A DNA stretch of 64,000 nt from contig WBVU01000005.1 of NCBI GenBank assembly GCA_009192285.1, positions 3,242,731-3,306,730 of the forward strand. The letters are read 5' to 3'. Each line of letters starts with the position of its first letter. The first letter of the stretch is position 1. Below the pieces are notes generated by a model. It was not told where the DNA came from. It was given only the letters and a program-made list of their open reading frames with translations, and made no database searches. Shown here in pieces: positions 36,866-49,120 of the stretch. Source of the stretch: Morchella semilibera. Its lineage: Eukaryota > Ascomycota > Pezizomycetes > Pezizales > Morchellaceae. The translations under genes and the position numbers were made by a program.

Positions 36866-38703
36866 TCACAACGGGACACTCGCTCCATTCTCCCTCCAAA
36901 AGTCACATTTCTTCCTCAACTCCCCAAAGTCCCCAGTCCCAACCGGTGTTGACGAGTTCGCTGTCGCCCTACTTCCATCACCTAGCAGAAATAGCTTTCC
37001 TGTCCCCACCTCTGGATATTTGACCTGCACCAGAGAATTTCTGTTTGGGTCTGCAGTTTGCGCAAATGACGCATATCCTCCTGCATAAGCTTGATAGATA
37101 TGAGGATATTGCTGCTGTGCCGGCTGAATTGTGTTCCACTATATCCAATGTAAGTTTAAGACTACCGATTTGCTCAATGACATATAAGACTTACAAATTG
37201 CGTATCGCTTGCATGTTTTGCCGTTCCGACGCCGAATTCAACCAACCACCCCTTCCTGGCTGCCGAAGCGGCCCAAAGTGCTGGACAGGCTAATACCGAG
37301 TCTCGGTATACTGAAGCAGCCCTCAAGCTCGCCCCTTCCTCGTCTGGATACAGAGTTTCCAACTCTTCGAACTGCGAGTCTGAGAAGCCTGGCAGATATC
37401 CCTTTACCCACTCTTCCCAATTGCTTACCGCTGATGGTACAAAGTTTTCGCCTTCGTGGGTGTTGTAGACCATTAGTGCATACTTATTGCTAATATGCCC
37501 GGCTGCTGTGGCGACACTGAAACGTTCTGTGATTAGTTCGCCGTCAATGACCGGAGTCCATGCGTGCGAGAGGGTGTCGCCGTAGATTGTATCGACAGCA
37601 AGACTGGCATCACGTAGGGTTTGAAGAGGAACTTTGCGGAGACAACTTATCGCCTGTGACCGGACCGCGGAGCAGTTTGTATGATTGAGGAAGGTGGTAA
37701 GGACTTGTTCGATCTGGGGGGAGTCGTAGCGATACTGTTTCTGCACGAAGGGCGAAGATGCAACAGCGCTGCGGAACAGCGGTTGCGCTGGGTTGCGTTA
37801 GCTTATACTAGATCAATGTTCCTAGATCAGCTGTGATGTTAGGTGGCTTACGACTGTTCATGATTGTCTGGAAAAGGACGGATCCTGCGCCGGCACTCTG
37901 GCCCCAGAGCGTTACTTTCGAAGGATCGCCGCCAAAAACGTGGATATACTATGGCCGCCATTCAGTCAATCTCTCTTTCTTTCAGGAAGGAAAGGTCATA
38001 AACACCTTTTGCACCCATTGTAACGCCGCCCTCTGGTCCAGCAATCCCACATTCAGATCCGCCGTCGGGTCTTCTTTGATTAGGTCTCCTGCTAGGAACC
38101 CAAAAGAATTTACTCTATAGTTCGGCAAAACGACAATAAAGTCATTCTCGCTCGACACATTCAATGTTGGAAACACAAAAGGAGGCCAAGATATTGAGCC
38201 CCCGCCTTGGATGTACCCACCCCCATACAGCCACACCTATGTACGCATCAACATTATCACTGGCTTACTCAATGTTAACATCATCGGCATCCTTGCCGAA
38301 AGTACGGAGCACTCACCACAACGGGCTTTTTCGCACCCTTGACGAAAGGGCGTCCATATATTTCCAGATACAGACAGTCCTCGCTCCCGTTGACAGTCCG
38401 CTGAACGCAAAAGTCCTTTGTAACTGTTGCGTCGAAATCATCCTCATACCTCAATGGGGGCTGCGGGGCTCGATACCGTAGTTCTCCCACCGGAGGCGCT
38501 GCGAAAGGAATTGACTTGAAATACGAGATATCGTAGGTGGCATTGTAACCCCCAACGAAAGTCCCATAGTCCAGGATGGCAGTTGGGCGGCTTTTGCTTT
38601 CAATTGGACTGGATCTTCCGTCAGAGCGAGGCAGCGCAAGGGCGAGCGGTAGTGCTAGCAGCGCCGAAAAGAGGAAGATGAGTGACTTGAAGAACCGGGA
38701 CAT
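36866..38703 (-). CDS. Secreted carboxylesterase/lipase, type B
   Basis: An alpha/beta-hydrolase of the carboxylesterase type B family, probably secreted, that cleaves carboxylic esters; the substrate is unknown. Five exons (38317-38703, 38006-38236, 37852-37948, 37195-37787, 36866-37138) encode 526 aa. MSRFFKSLIFLFSALLALPLA is a signal peptide. The family marker EDCLYLEIYGRP is near residue 110, the oxyanion-hole segment WLYGGGYIQGG near 131, the nucleophile elbow GQSAGAGS with Ser about 224, an acidic partner in NTHEGENF (Glu about 350), and a likely catalytic His in AKHASD. Several N-x-S/T sites suggest glycosylation. Introns are 52-69 nt; phases fit at all joins. It is followed by another secreted-protein gene on the same strand 0.9 kb away. 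Confidence 0.92.
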
Positions 38704-39622
38704 CTTGACGGTTGGTCAACGGTGGGTCGGTCGAATACATCTTTTTCAGAGGATCTAGAGACTTATAGTTTGTGTAAATCAACATTTTCTTGGAGAGTTC
38801 GGTATATCATGATGCCGAGATGCCTACATGTAGGGGCAAGGTCAAGGGCCGGGGAGCTTACCCCGGATTTTATCCCAGGTGGAGTTTATTTACAGCACCA
38901 GCCTGGCTGGTATTAGTGGTCGGCAGGTAAAAGCTGTACTAGCCACAGACTCGGCGATAGGTATCAGCCATGGCCGAGCTTCACATGGCTGGGATAGAGG
39001 TCCCCTAATTGATGTCCGGATGATATGCCTACGGAGTGAAATTGGCTCCGCCCAGCTGCTCTGTCCCTGGCCCGACCACCCAAGTGGGGAAGTGATGCCA
39101 AGGGTTAGTTGGTATTTACCAGTAGTCAGCGGATATTAGGCTGTCCATATTAGGAAGGTTCTTACCGAAAGGCTTGGCAGCAAATACAGGGTCAATGATC
39201 AAATGTAGGTTTCTGGTTTTTCATCATTGTCCGTAACCAGAAGTGTTGGTGAAACCAGTAGTAATTTGTATGAGACTGTGACAAAAGAAGGGAAATGTCT
39301 TAGGAGAGCTATAAAACTAACGAGATAGGTCAGAATTAATAACAATAGGAAGGACGAGGTCACAATAAAGATTACAAATGTGTGAGTCAGGATTGAGTGT
39401 AGAATTAAAAATGTTGAATTGTTTTTTCTATAATATTACATCTGATCCACAATTTACTCCAGCCAACTCTCAATTTCATCCTAACTGCAGAGGATGAAGC
39501 TTGACCAAATAGAAGAGAAGAGACAGGAAAGAGTAGAAAAGGAAATTTCATAATTATAACCGAAGAAAATCATCTAAGCCTCCCAGCTACCTTTTTCACC
39601 TCGTACTCCTCCCCAAGTTATT
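38704..39622. other. Intergenic interval upstream of the esterase
   Basis: Contains the esterase promoter and the 3' region of the next gene. TGCCTACATGTAGGGGCA around 38821-38836 is a perfect-looking palindrome centred on TACATGTA. The 39200-39560 part is A/T-rich. No gene seen. Confidence 0.55.
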
Positions 39623-41125
39623 TTATACACTCACGTACAAGTCAGTGGAAGGGTTGTATGCACAGACTATGTACCCAGTCTCTGGGGCAACGGCGGTAGG
39701 GAGAGTGGTAGCACCGGAGACAGCACTAGCAGCGGCTCCTGCGGCGCCAGTGGCCTGACGTTTCTGATTGCCCTGCTGATTTCCGTGTTTCTTGTTGTTC
39801 TTCTTGTTGTTCTTCTGGGCACTGTCGTGCTTCCGGCTCTTTGCGGCGTTGTTGGTCTTGCCTTGGGACCCCACATTGTTGACGTTCTTGGGGGCATTGG
39901 TATTGGAAATACCGTGACTGGCGCTAGGGTTGGGCATGGAGTCGCCGTCCATGTTCTCCCTCTTCTCGAATCCATAGCCGAAGCCGCCGAAGCCGTTCGC
40001 CTGGGCATTTTCGTTGGTGTTTGAATTGTTGTTGATGTTCTCGTTGCCCCCATCATCCTCGTCGTCATCGCTCTCCGAGTCTTCCGTGCCCTCCTCGCCG
40101 CGCCTATAGAAGCCGTCGTAGCCACCGTAGCCACCAAATCCGTTGCCGAGAAAGTTTGAGTTGGCATTTGTGTTGGCGTTGTTGTTGACGTTGACGTTTG
40201 AGTTGTCGTCATCATCGCAATCATCGTCATAGCATCCGCCATCGTCAGTGGCACGGATGAAAGGACCGCCGAACCTGCCAAACCCGAAACCATTTCCGAA
40301 GAAGGGACCAGGGCCGTATCCAAATCTGTTGAAACCGAAGTTGCCGTTTGTGTTTGTGTTCGTGTTTGTGTTCGTGTTCAAGTTGACGTTGGAGTTACCG
40401 CCGTTGCCGGAGAGATCACGCTTTAAGAAACCGCCCCCGTATCCGAAGCCGGGCCTGAGGCCAAAGAAGGGTCTGAATCCACCGAATCCAAAACCATTTC
40501 CGAACCCGCCGTTGAAACCGAAGTTCGTGTTGGAATTTGTGTTGAGGTTTTGGTTGATATTCTGGTTGTCATTAAAGTTGCCAAAACCGTCTGAATCACG
40601 CTTTTGCATGGTGGCAGAGCTCTCGTCGCGCTTGAAGAATCCAAAGCCGAAAGGCGAGAATCCCCTAAACCTTCCTCCGAAATTACCATTGGTATTCTGG
40701 TTGTTGTTGATGTTCTGGTTGATGTTTTGGTTCTGGTTACGTTTGGTAAGATTGTCGAGCTCGACGGCACCGGCGCTGTTCACAGGAGCAACAGCCGCAG
40801 GGAAAGCTCCGACTGGTACGGGGAAGGTGGCCACTTGGTTAGTGACGGGAGAGACACTCGGTATGTCGACCGGGAGGAGGACTCCAGCAGTGCTGTAGGT
40901 GCAGTAGCCAATGTTGGGATCGGCGGCGTTGACACTGTTGCCTTCACTTGCAGCAGCAGCAGAAGCTGCTGCTGCTGCGGCGGCGGCGGCGGCGTTCGCA
41001 CTATCGCCGACGGCACCAGCTGCACTGGAAGCAGCGGCAGCATCACCAGCCTGGGGAGCTGGGGCGCCCATGGCAGAGACGGCAAGGAGGAGCACGGGGA
41101 GTGCAGAAGGTTTGACGAAAACCAT
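39623..41125 (-). CDS. Secreted Asn/Gly/Phe-rich repeat protein with Kex2-type sites
   Basis: Single exon, 500 aa, function unknown. MVFVKPSALPVLLLAVSAMG is a signal peptide, followed by Ala-rich sequence and a domain with IGYCTYSTAGVLLPVDIPS (residues about 72-90). Then come imperfect blocks, each with an Asn-rich stretch (NxNxN runs) and a Gly/Phe/Tyr-rich stretch ending near a dibasic site: KR at about 128-129, 165-166, 175-176, 235-236, RR at 341-342, and KR at 388-389 and 455-456. The third block adds an acidic Asp stretch with two Cys. A Lys/Asn-rich segment and an Ala-rich tail ending YIVCAYNPSTDLYVSV close the protein. This layout fits Kex2-processed repeat proteins of fungi, which give secreted peptides; whether it is cut is not known. 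The ATG was chosen because it begins the signal peptide. Confidence 0.8.
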   Translation of the reverse strand: MVFVKPSALPVLLLAVSAMGAPAPQAGDAAAASSAAGAVGDSANAAAAAAAAAASAAAASEGNSVNAADPNIGYCTYSTAGVLLPVDIPSVSPVTNQVATFPVPVGAFPAAVAPVNSAGAVELDNLTKRNQNQNINQNINNNQNTNGNFGGRFRGFSPFGFGFFKRDESSATMQKRDSDGFGNFNDNQNINQNLNTNSNTNFGFNGGFGNGFGFGGFRPFFGLRPGFGYGGGFLKRDLSGNGGNSNVNLNTNTNTNTNTNGNFGFNRFGYGPGPFFGNGFGFGRFGGPFIRATDDGGCYDDDCDDDDNSNVNVNNNANTNANSNFLGNGFGGYGGYDGFYRRGEEGTEDSESDDDEDDGGNENINNNSNTNENAQANGFGGFGYGFEKRENMDGDSMPNPSASHGISNTNAPKNVNNVGSQGKTNNAAKSRKHDSAQKNNKKNNKKHGNQQGNQKRQATGAAGAAASAVSGATTLPTAVAPETGYIVCAYNPSTDLYVSV

Positions 41126-41391
41126 CTGCAGGTGGGAATATTAGTAACTTGATCAAAATTAACTGATACAAAGAAAGGTAGCAAGACTCACTTTGAGCGA
41201 AGGTATTAAGGATACTAAACTTGAAAGTTACTCGAGTTGCAAGAAGCGATTGAGAGGTGTTGATGGGTTGGGATGAGCTTTGATGGTAAGATGGTAAAAT
41301 GTGATGATGAGAGGAGAGATGAATGAGTAGGAATTCGATGTCTTATATACCTTCCAGGCCTCAAGGGAAGCAGACTATCATATCCGTATGT

Positions 41392-41429
<38 letters not shown>

Positions 41430-44400
41430 TCTCTCTCGTCCCCGTCTCTCCTCCATCTCGCTCACCAACCTAAAAACACATACTTACTCCCCCATTACAT
41501 CGTTAATGATATCATATCATAGTAAAAGGGGGGGTTCCTTCGGAAAGTGGACGGTCGGAGTAGATCTGGAACTCCACATGGCGATATCTCCATGAATCCG
41601 AGCCTGAAGGATGAGAAGAAATCATACTATGACCCTGAGATCTATGAATCTATTTTTAAAAGAGAAAGGTTCCAGGAACATGCTCCTCTCGTCATAGAAG
41701 CAAAAGCTCCATCTAGCCGTGTAGGCAAGAAGACATTAGGGATGCTGAATGTTGCAATTGAGCTTTGATAATTTCTCGGCACTCTAATAATCCTTTGGTG
41801 TTGTTTGTCGTTGTTGAGCAACTCGACGATAGTAATGACGTACCTACGTAACCGGTAAGCGCAATTAATGAGAAATTGATGTCAACGAATGTTCACCCCC
41901 ACAACCACAGGGCCGAGAATTCGGAGTTTTCCTGAGGCGTCGAATTTCTATATATAAATTATCGTACGTAGGGCGAAACTGCTGGTGGGTCGACAGCTCG
42001 CGATCGGTAGCCCGTAGTCATTGGTTGTTAATTGCCGTGTCGGCCGGTGTTGCTAGGTCATGTCGCGAAAGTGATGTCAACAAGCCTCATCCACAATAAC
42101 CCTAATCCAACCCCAACCCTATCGGAGTGTTCCCTCCCGACACCCCTCTGTAGCTATAACGTAAAAATAGACTTTTTTGAACTCTACAGTCCCGTGTAGC
42201 GTTTGGGGGCGTTCCCGTGTTTGCGACCCGGACAGCCACGGGGATGATAGACTATGGCATTTTTAAAGTGGGGCGCGCACCAGCTTAGTTTTCTTCCTCA
42301 ACCTGGGCTTCAATGATTCCGTAAATTCGTATTAATTATGTTGGCATAATAGTTTGCGCCCACACAGGTATTGAGGTTTCTCCTGGCGGAGAATTAATGC
42401 GTAAGAGGTGGAGAAAATATATAGAAACCATGGCGAGAGATTTTCTCGCTAGATTAAGGAGAGAAAGGTTATCACTAGCATTCCCCAGCAGTTCATCTTG
42501 CGATCCCGTGGCCCCCATGGCTAAACACAGTCATAACGTAGTTTTTTCATTGGCGGTTTTGAGGACAACGATACACTGAGAAGCAGAAAAAATATCATTG
42601 ACATTAGATCATGAATTCTCACTCGAGTTTGACATACTAGAGAATTTGTTTGCCTATTTGTCCGCCCTCCTCACCAAGTAAAAAAGATCCGGGAGAATAT
42701 AAACATCAATTTCTTTATATCATTGTTCTCCACTATCCTAAATTACACCTAGATTTGGGCAATCGTCTTATGTTAGTTATCTAATGCAACTAATACTGAG
42801 CTAGCCTGGGATGATTTTTTATCTAGACTGTTCGTACCCGATGCCAATCAAATACTCTTAAGATACCACAGCCGCTCGCTAAGGTTTTGTCTATCATGGT
42901 TTCAGAATTCCTTACCTCAGCGCATCTCCTTAATGATCGAGTATATCCAACCCATCCCTCCCCACCCACTTCACCCTAGAAGTAAACTAAGCCTCTGCCT
43001 TTTGTTTTTTGTTAGAGGAAGCAGGGAACCTATCATTCCTAAGTCTAGACACTCTCTTTGGGGATTCCAGATAACCCTGGTCAGGCCATGCGTCCATATT
43101 CACCCCCCTCATTGTACCCAGACATCTCGACCCCTCTATGGACGAGATTACTTCTGGCTATTGGTAAGATTGTAGTAGATATACCTCAGTAGAAGCATTT
43201 GTGATTTCAATAATTACTGCTTGAAGCAGTTTCGAATTGGTATCTTTATCACCAAATCTTAGCGGAACGGCCGAGTAGTACAGTGGAAAACCGACACCTT
43301 TAATTCTAATGGTGATGATGGGTACTCGCGGTTTTATTTACGGAATAGTCTCCGAGATATATTATGTCAACATTTCTCATTTGACTCACATTGACTCACT
43401 TCCTCCAGGCAATAAACAACGAGCGGCGAACTCGATCACTAATCTCCCCCGACCTATCTTGGCAGTATATGGTATGAGTCAACCCCCATGTCGATTCAGC
43501 CTTGGCGCACTCTCTATCGTCCCTATATAACCACGCCCATCCCGCACCCTTTTACGAAAACCAGCTCTCTTTGCCTCTGGCTTAGATAAAGTGTAGTATC
43601 TGTTCTTTTCAGTTTAAAAGCTGAAACCTGTTCTACGGAACGCTGGTTTTCAAACCTTTTATACTTTTTTTTGGCCTCCGGGGCACCAGAGGCTCTTTGC
43701 TTGCATATTCCTTTGGTCCCTAATGTGTCCCTGGTATTGCACTGTTTCCAGGTGATGCGAAGGTTGTGCCTTTCATTGCTTCTCTGGCTGTATGCGAGAG
43801 AGTGAGGAAACGCCATTTTCTGTTTTATCAACTAGAATTAGCTTAGCAAACCGTGAAATATATATATATATTTTTGAAGAGACTATTCCTATGTGGTGAT
43901 GCTATTGATCTCTAAGACCTGAGAGGATGGAGCGCCTATTCTCTAGAATACGGAATAGCCCCCGGCTACACATTGCCTTAGGGGAAATTTGAAGTATCAG
44001 AATGTTATAATGAATACCAATAGATCCTGTTATCTAGTAACTCCCATACAAACCCCGGCTCTCTGTTGTATAGGTGTGTCAGCATTGACAGCTTAACGGA
44101 TACCTTTATAAGAATACTGCCATGGCACATAATCACCTTCACTTTATTAATCTCCCCGCACCAGATCTAGAGGGTCGTACAAGTGTTCATGGTCGAGCAG
44201 ATACTACTAACTTATTAATAGAGTCTCACGATGCTACTAGAAGCCATTAGTATAATCTTTACACCCGAGAACCAATATACCCCGACTTCCCTATAGCTAG
44301 TTAATTATTAAGTGACCTGATGGTTGAAGTGAGACGAGTTATCTTGAGGTTTGTCCCGAGACTTTGGGTAAAGCAAGACCAGATCTAGTGGCAACAAGAT

Positions 44401-47278
44401 AAGACAAAATAAGACTAGCTAGTCATAGATGTCTCAAGACCAGTCTCGCTTTTTTTAATCACCTAATTTTTAATCACAGTTCAGGTTAAGGTTAGGGTTA
44501 GGTACATATTTCTCGCTTTTTCTAGCGTGGCAGAGAAGTCTCGAGACTCTGTTAAGACTGGGCCTTGACTTGGAACTTTAGGGACCGGAACCAAAAAATA
44601 CAGGACGAGAAATGGCCACGGTAAGTCGACTGTAGGTTTTCTCGTGTCCTTAACTTCTTTATAAAGGAGAGAAGACTTGGATCTGAGACTCAGCGATACT
44701 AGCGTAACGAAGACACCTTACATCTCAACAAAAGCCTCAAAATCCTACATGCGGCTAAGAGCCGAGTGATATCGTATGATCTCAGGCATTACATCATCGT
44801 ATTTTTTTTCTAATCACGTGTCATGTCTTAATTACTCGGCGATTAATTAGGCTCCAGTCAAAAATTGGGGCCCATAGCCGATAATTAAGTATAAGCCTCT
44901 GGTCCCGATACGAGTTTTATTTCTTGGTACTGAATATATACGCGCGCGTCCGTAACGTATTCTGACCCGTGGCCAGGTGCATGCCTTTGGGCTCCGATTA
45001 CAACAGATGGTCGGCGTCCTTGTCCTAGTTTACGGATTAATGCGTAACAGTCAGACTCTTATAGCACTATACACCGCCACTTATAATTAATCCCTCAATC
45101 CTCACGTAAATTTAACCAAAAAATTGTAGTGAAATTTAGGCCGAGAGGAGAGATGGGGAAGCCATTCGGCCTTTGGCCAATAAATACGCCCAATGTGTGG
45201 CAGGTTTACGGGAGTGCTCTGACTATCTGGTTCGTATCAATCAATGGCAGAAACAGGCAGAACTCCTTGCACTAGGCCTGGGGTTGCGCCAATGCTATAG
45301 GTGACAAGTACCGCAACAAAATTATGATGTTACTTTTTCTTGTGGAATACCCTACGCCACACGATGTGGTGGAATGTCAGCATATGCAAAGAAAGGGGCA
45401 GAATCGGAAGGATAAGCCAAACTTGGCCAAAGATGAGACGAGATCGAGCGGTGTCTCCTGAGGGTTCGGAGAATATAGGCATCTGGGATATTCCAGATGC
45501 AGATTTCAAGTACCGGGTTAGCTTTCAACAGGCTAGATCGATACCTACAGGTTCTTATTTTTTTTTCCCCCTGGAAACATCGCGACTACTGAAATCTCTA
45601 TGAATCAAAATACAGCAGAGCTGGAAAATATTTGCACTGCGGGACTTCGGGCGGTGATAATTTTTCGCGGCGCCCTTTCGGACTTGGCAAGTGGGGCCGA
45701 ACATGGGCCACAGCGCCGACACGAAACAGCAAAGTCACAATCGCACCCGTGCCACCTGTGAACGCTACCTTGGCCCAGATACAGGTGTCAGCTGTTCGCG
45801 TACATGCATTGTTGATACCTTAATCTTGATGAGTAAACACCTAAAATCCCCTTGAGCCGCGGTCAACTTAGGGACGTCTGGGGTTTTACACAATTTTTAG
45901 AGAGGTAGGTTTTGGAGATGTAAGATTTGAGGCATTTCGGTTAACTGGATCTTTCCCTCATGGTATCTAGTGAGAACTCTTGAAATGTCTAGCCTGTGTT
46001 TAGGCTTGTGTTGTAGCTACATTGCTGGTGAATTATTTCAGTCGAGTGAGCACTTGTGATTGACAACACATAAATGCGCCTTTCATTAGATAAATGAGTG
46101 ACAACACGATGACAGCAATAATGAGCAACGAGATCCTCTCTAACCTCTAACCTTTGTTTGCCAGATCAGTCAGTCTGGAACTGAGATTAATCTCTTCCGT
46201 ACGAAAGGTGTATATACATTATCTCCGAGATTCCTTTCGTCAGCCAAGCAGATATACATACACTCCACACTCTACAAAAGGAATACTTTACACATTTTTA
46301 ATGTATCTCAAACAACAGAACAATCATCTTCCCATTCTGTCATGCCGAAAACCACAGCCGTGGCTGTAAGCTTAGAATTAGCCGAATGCCAAGACCTTAC
46401 CAAATTGACCCCCCGCCACCACACTCCGACTCCGGTACCCAAATACAACCGGAAAATCCTTTCACCGCACTACAACCTGTGAACTACCACCATCTACTTA
46501 TTTCCAAGACCGCTCGGCGCAATAAGCTTTGAGCTTGAGGATAGCAACAAAAAGCAAAAAAAGCAAAGATGAATACAACAACCAACAGCACAATGCAGAA
46601 ACACCAAGGCCACCTGGTGGTTGGACCTCACGATTCGCCCTTCAGCAACAGTTACAGCCGTCAGGAAATGGGGGGGAATGTTTCTGCCAATGAGTTCCAG
46701 AGATCTCGGAGTTGCTTAGTGGGGAACACGTGAATCCCCCCCCCCCCCAAGCCAAACTTAACGCACGCCGCGCCGGACTCTCGGGAGAGACTAAGGCAAC
46801 TTAAATCTAAATATTTATTTACAAACATCACCTACTGTTTGCTGCTGCACGCTGTTCCGAGTTCCGATATTTGTTCCTATTGCGGTACTCAAGCTTCCTG
46901 TTCGGGGTTCTGCCTGCAATTGTAACATGTTCTAGAGATATCCATGAACGAGATATCTATTAGAATCTTTATCCCCCCCCGCCTTCTATTGGCCATATTA
47001 GGAATCAATGAAAACGGCCAATATATTTCAAGATCACATATGGGGCCCGCGAGGGATTGCCACTAATTATATTGCTGCGGGCTTTTCTCTCGCTCCTTTC
47101 CCTCCCTTGTGTGTGAGGTATATATATTGAGCATTCTTCCCCCCCATTTCTCGTGGAAAATATCCCTATTCTCCATAGCATCTTGTAGAATCTTTTTCCC
47201 TCCCATATATATATATATATATATTTTTGGTTTCAGCACCAATCCCTGGTAATTCTCATACCAAAATAACCCCCAACA
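41126..47278. other. 6.2-kb gene-free interval
   Basis: Divergent upstream regions of the Kex2-site protein (-) and the DHA1 transporter (+). A CT microsatellite stands at 41392-41437, TTAGGG-like steps near 44487-44502, and CCGAGTGAT/ATCACTCGG-type motifs at about 42617 and 44762. A 58-codon frame from 41592 is discussed as a finding. C runs and TATA stretches occur close to 47210-47226. No gene is supported. Confidence 0.55.
41392..41437. repeat. (CT)n microsatellite
   Basis: About 22 CT units with one TA interruption, in the upstream region of the Kex2-site protein gene. Confidence 0.9.
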
Positions 47279-49120
47279 ATGGCGGAACCCTCATTACCGT
47301 CGATATCGTCGTCGTCGACTTTAGATCATGAAGCAATCAAAACGTACATGTACCTTTCTAATAATTCCTGCCATGTAGCTATGTAAATAATATTAACGCC
47401 GTCCTAGGGTCCCCGAGCCACCTACTGATATAACCCTGCCCTACCGTACGCTGAGCGCTACGGCGGACATGACAGAATACACAACCGAGACTGCAGAAGG
47501 TCTCGTACTCAAGAAAACCTACTCTCGCAAATCACGCACCATCGAAACTCACAAACTAGTCACTTTTACTATTGACGACCCCGAGAACCCAAAGAACTGG
47601 AGCAAAGCCTTCAAATGGTACTGCACCATGGTCATCGCGTTCGTTTGCTTTACGGTGGCCTTTGCATCTAGTGTCGTCACTGCCGACATCCGGGGCGTTA
47701 TGGAAGACCTGAATGCTAGTGAAGAGGTTTCATTGCTGAGCATAACATTGTTTGTTGTTGGATTTGGGATCGGTCCAATGGCGTTTGCACCCCTTAGTGA
47801 GGTTCTAGGAAGGAAGATTATCTATACGACAACCTTGGGTGTTGCGGTGCTGTTTATCATTCCAGGAGCGGTAGCGAAGAATATCGAGACTCTTTTGGTT
47901 GCAAGAATGATTGATGGGATTGCGTTCAGTGCGCCAATGACACTTGTGGGTGGAAGTTTGGCAGACCTATGGAGGACGGAGGAGAGAGGGATTCCAATGG
48001 CGGCATTTAGTGCTGCGCCCTTCCTAGGTCCTGCGATTGGTATGTTTCCTCTTCGCAGATATCCACATAACCAATCAACACTGACAATTCCTTACAGGCC
48101 CCCTCGTTGGTGGCTTTCTATCTGAGCGTGGTGGCTGGCGCTGGCTCTATTGGATCCAGTTGATCCTCTCTGCTGTCATCTACCTACTCATGGTCTTTAC
48201 GGTCCCAGAAACCTACGCACCCACTCTCCTCCTTGCCCGTGCCCGGAAAACTCGCGCCACTACTGGTGACCCCAGCTTCGTTACCGAGCAAGAACTTGAC
48301 ACCCGCAGCTTCGTTGAGATCCTTACCCTCTTCTTAGTCCGCCCCTTTCAGCTACTTTTCGGTGAACTCATCGTCTTCCTGATCTCTGTTTACATGAGTG
48401 TTCTCTACGGACTGCTGTATATGTTCTTCATCGCATTCCCGATTGTGTACCAGGAGGGGAAAGGTTATAGTGCTGGTATAACAGGGCTGATGTTTATCCC
48501 CATCGCTATCGGTGTGGTGGCTTCAGCATTTTGTGCACCATGGGTCAACAAGGATTATTTAAAGCGTGCAGAGAAGTTTGGCGGGAACCCTCCGCCGGAG
48601 GTGAGGTTGATTCCGATGATGTATAGCTGCTGGTGTATTCCGGTGGGGCTGTTTATCTTTGCCTGGACGAGCTATGAACGCTTGTCGTGGGTGGGGCCAG
48701 CCCTGGGGGATTTCCTATTGGTTTTGGGTTCATCTTTTTGTACAATTCGGCAAACAACTATCTTGGTTAGTAGTACTCCTTCCACACACTCACAGTTGTA
48801 CCCTTTTCTTTTTTTTAAAAAAAAAATATACTGACCTCAAACGAACAGTCGACTCATACCAACACCAAGCCGCGTCCGCCCTCGCCGCAAAGACGTTCCT
48901 CCGCTCGTTCTGGGGTGCTGCGACGGTCTTGTTTACGACGCAGATGTATCACCGCCTAGGCGACCAATGGGCATCGACATTGCTGGCTTTCATTGCGCTT
49001 GGATGTTGCGCGATCCCGTATCTATTCTACTACAAGGGTGCAGCGATTAGGAGGGGGGCCAAATACGCGTATTCGCCGGGTATTGATGAGAAGGTTGAAG
49101 ACATTGAGAATAGAGGTTAA
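47279..49120 (+). CDS. MFS transporter, DHA1 polyamine/drug type, frame interrupted once
   Basis: Proton-coupled exporter of the TPO1-like DHA1 group (12 TM), probably in the plasma membrane; substrate unknown. Exons 47279-47343, 47408-48039, 48098-48765 and 48849-49120 are joined in phase at the first three splice sites. The first exon ([21 protein letters not shown]) was recovered because it reads in frame through a GTACAT..CCTAG intron. [40 protein letters not shown] and [11 protein letters not shown] are typical of the family. In exon 3 the family frame is lost at a run of five G at 48705-48709: with six G the sequence would read [13 protein letters not shown] and continue through the last intron into VDSYQHQ. 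Without the missing base it terminates after about 13 kb-scale family sequence is lost, i.e. the last quarter. Either a one-base assembly error or a recent null allele. Confidence 0.8.

Noticed and set aside
43258-43340. tRNA-like start (GGCCGAGTAGT, an A-box-like step)
   Set aside because: No B box of the GGTTCRANYCC type at the right distance and no acceptor stem can be formed.
27682-49120. Secondary-metabolite gene cluster suggested by three MFS genes and an esterase
   Set aside because: No polyketide synthase, peptide synthetase, terpene cyclase, P450 or tailoring enzyme is present in the window.
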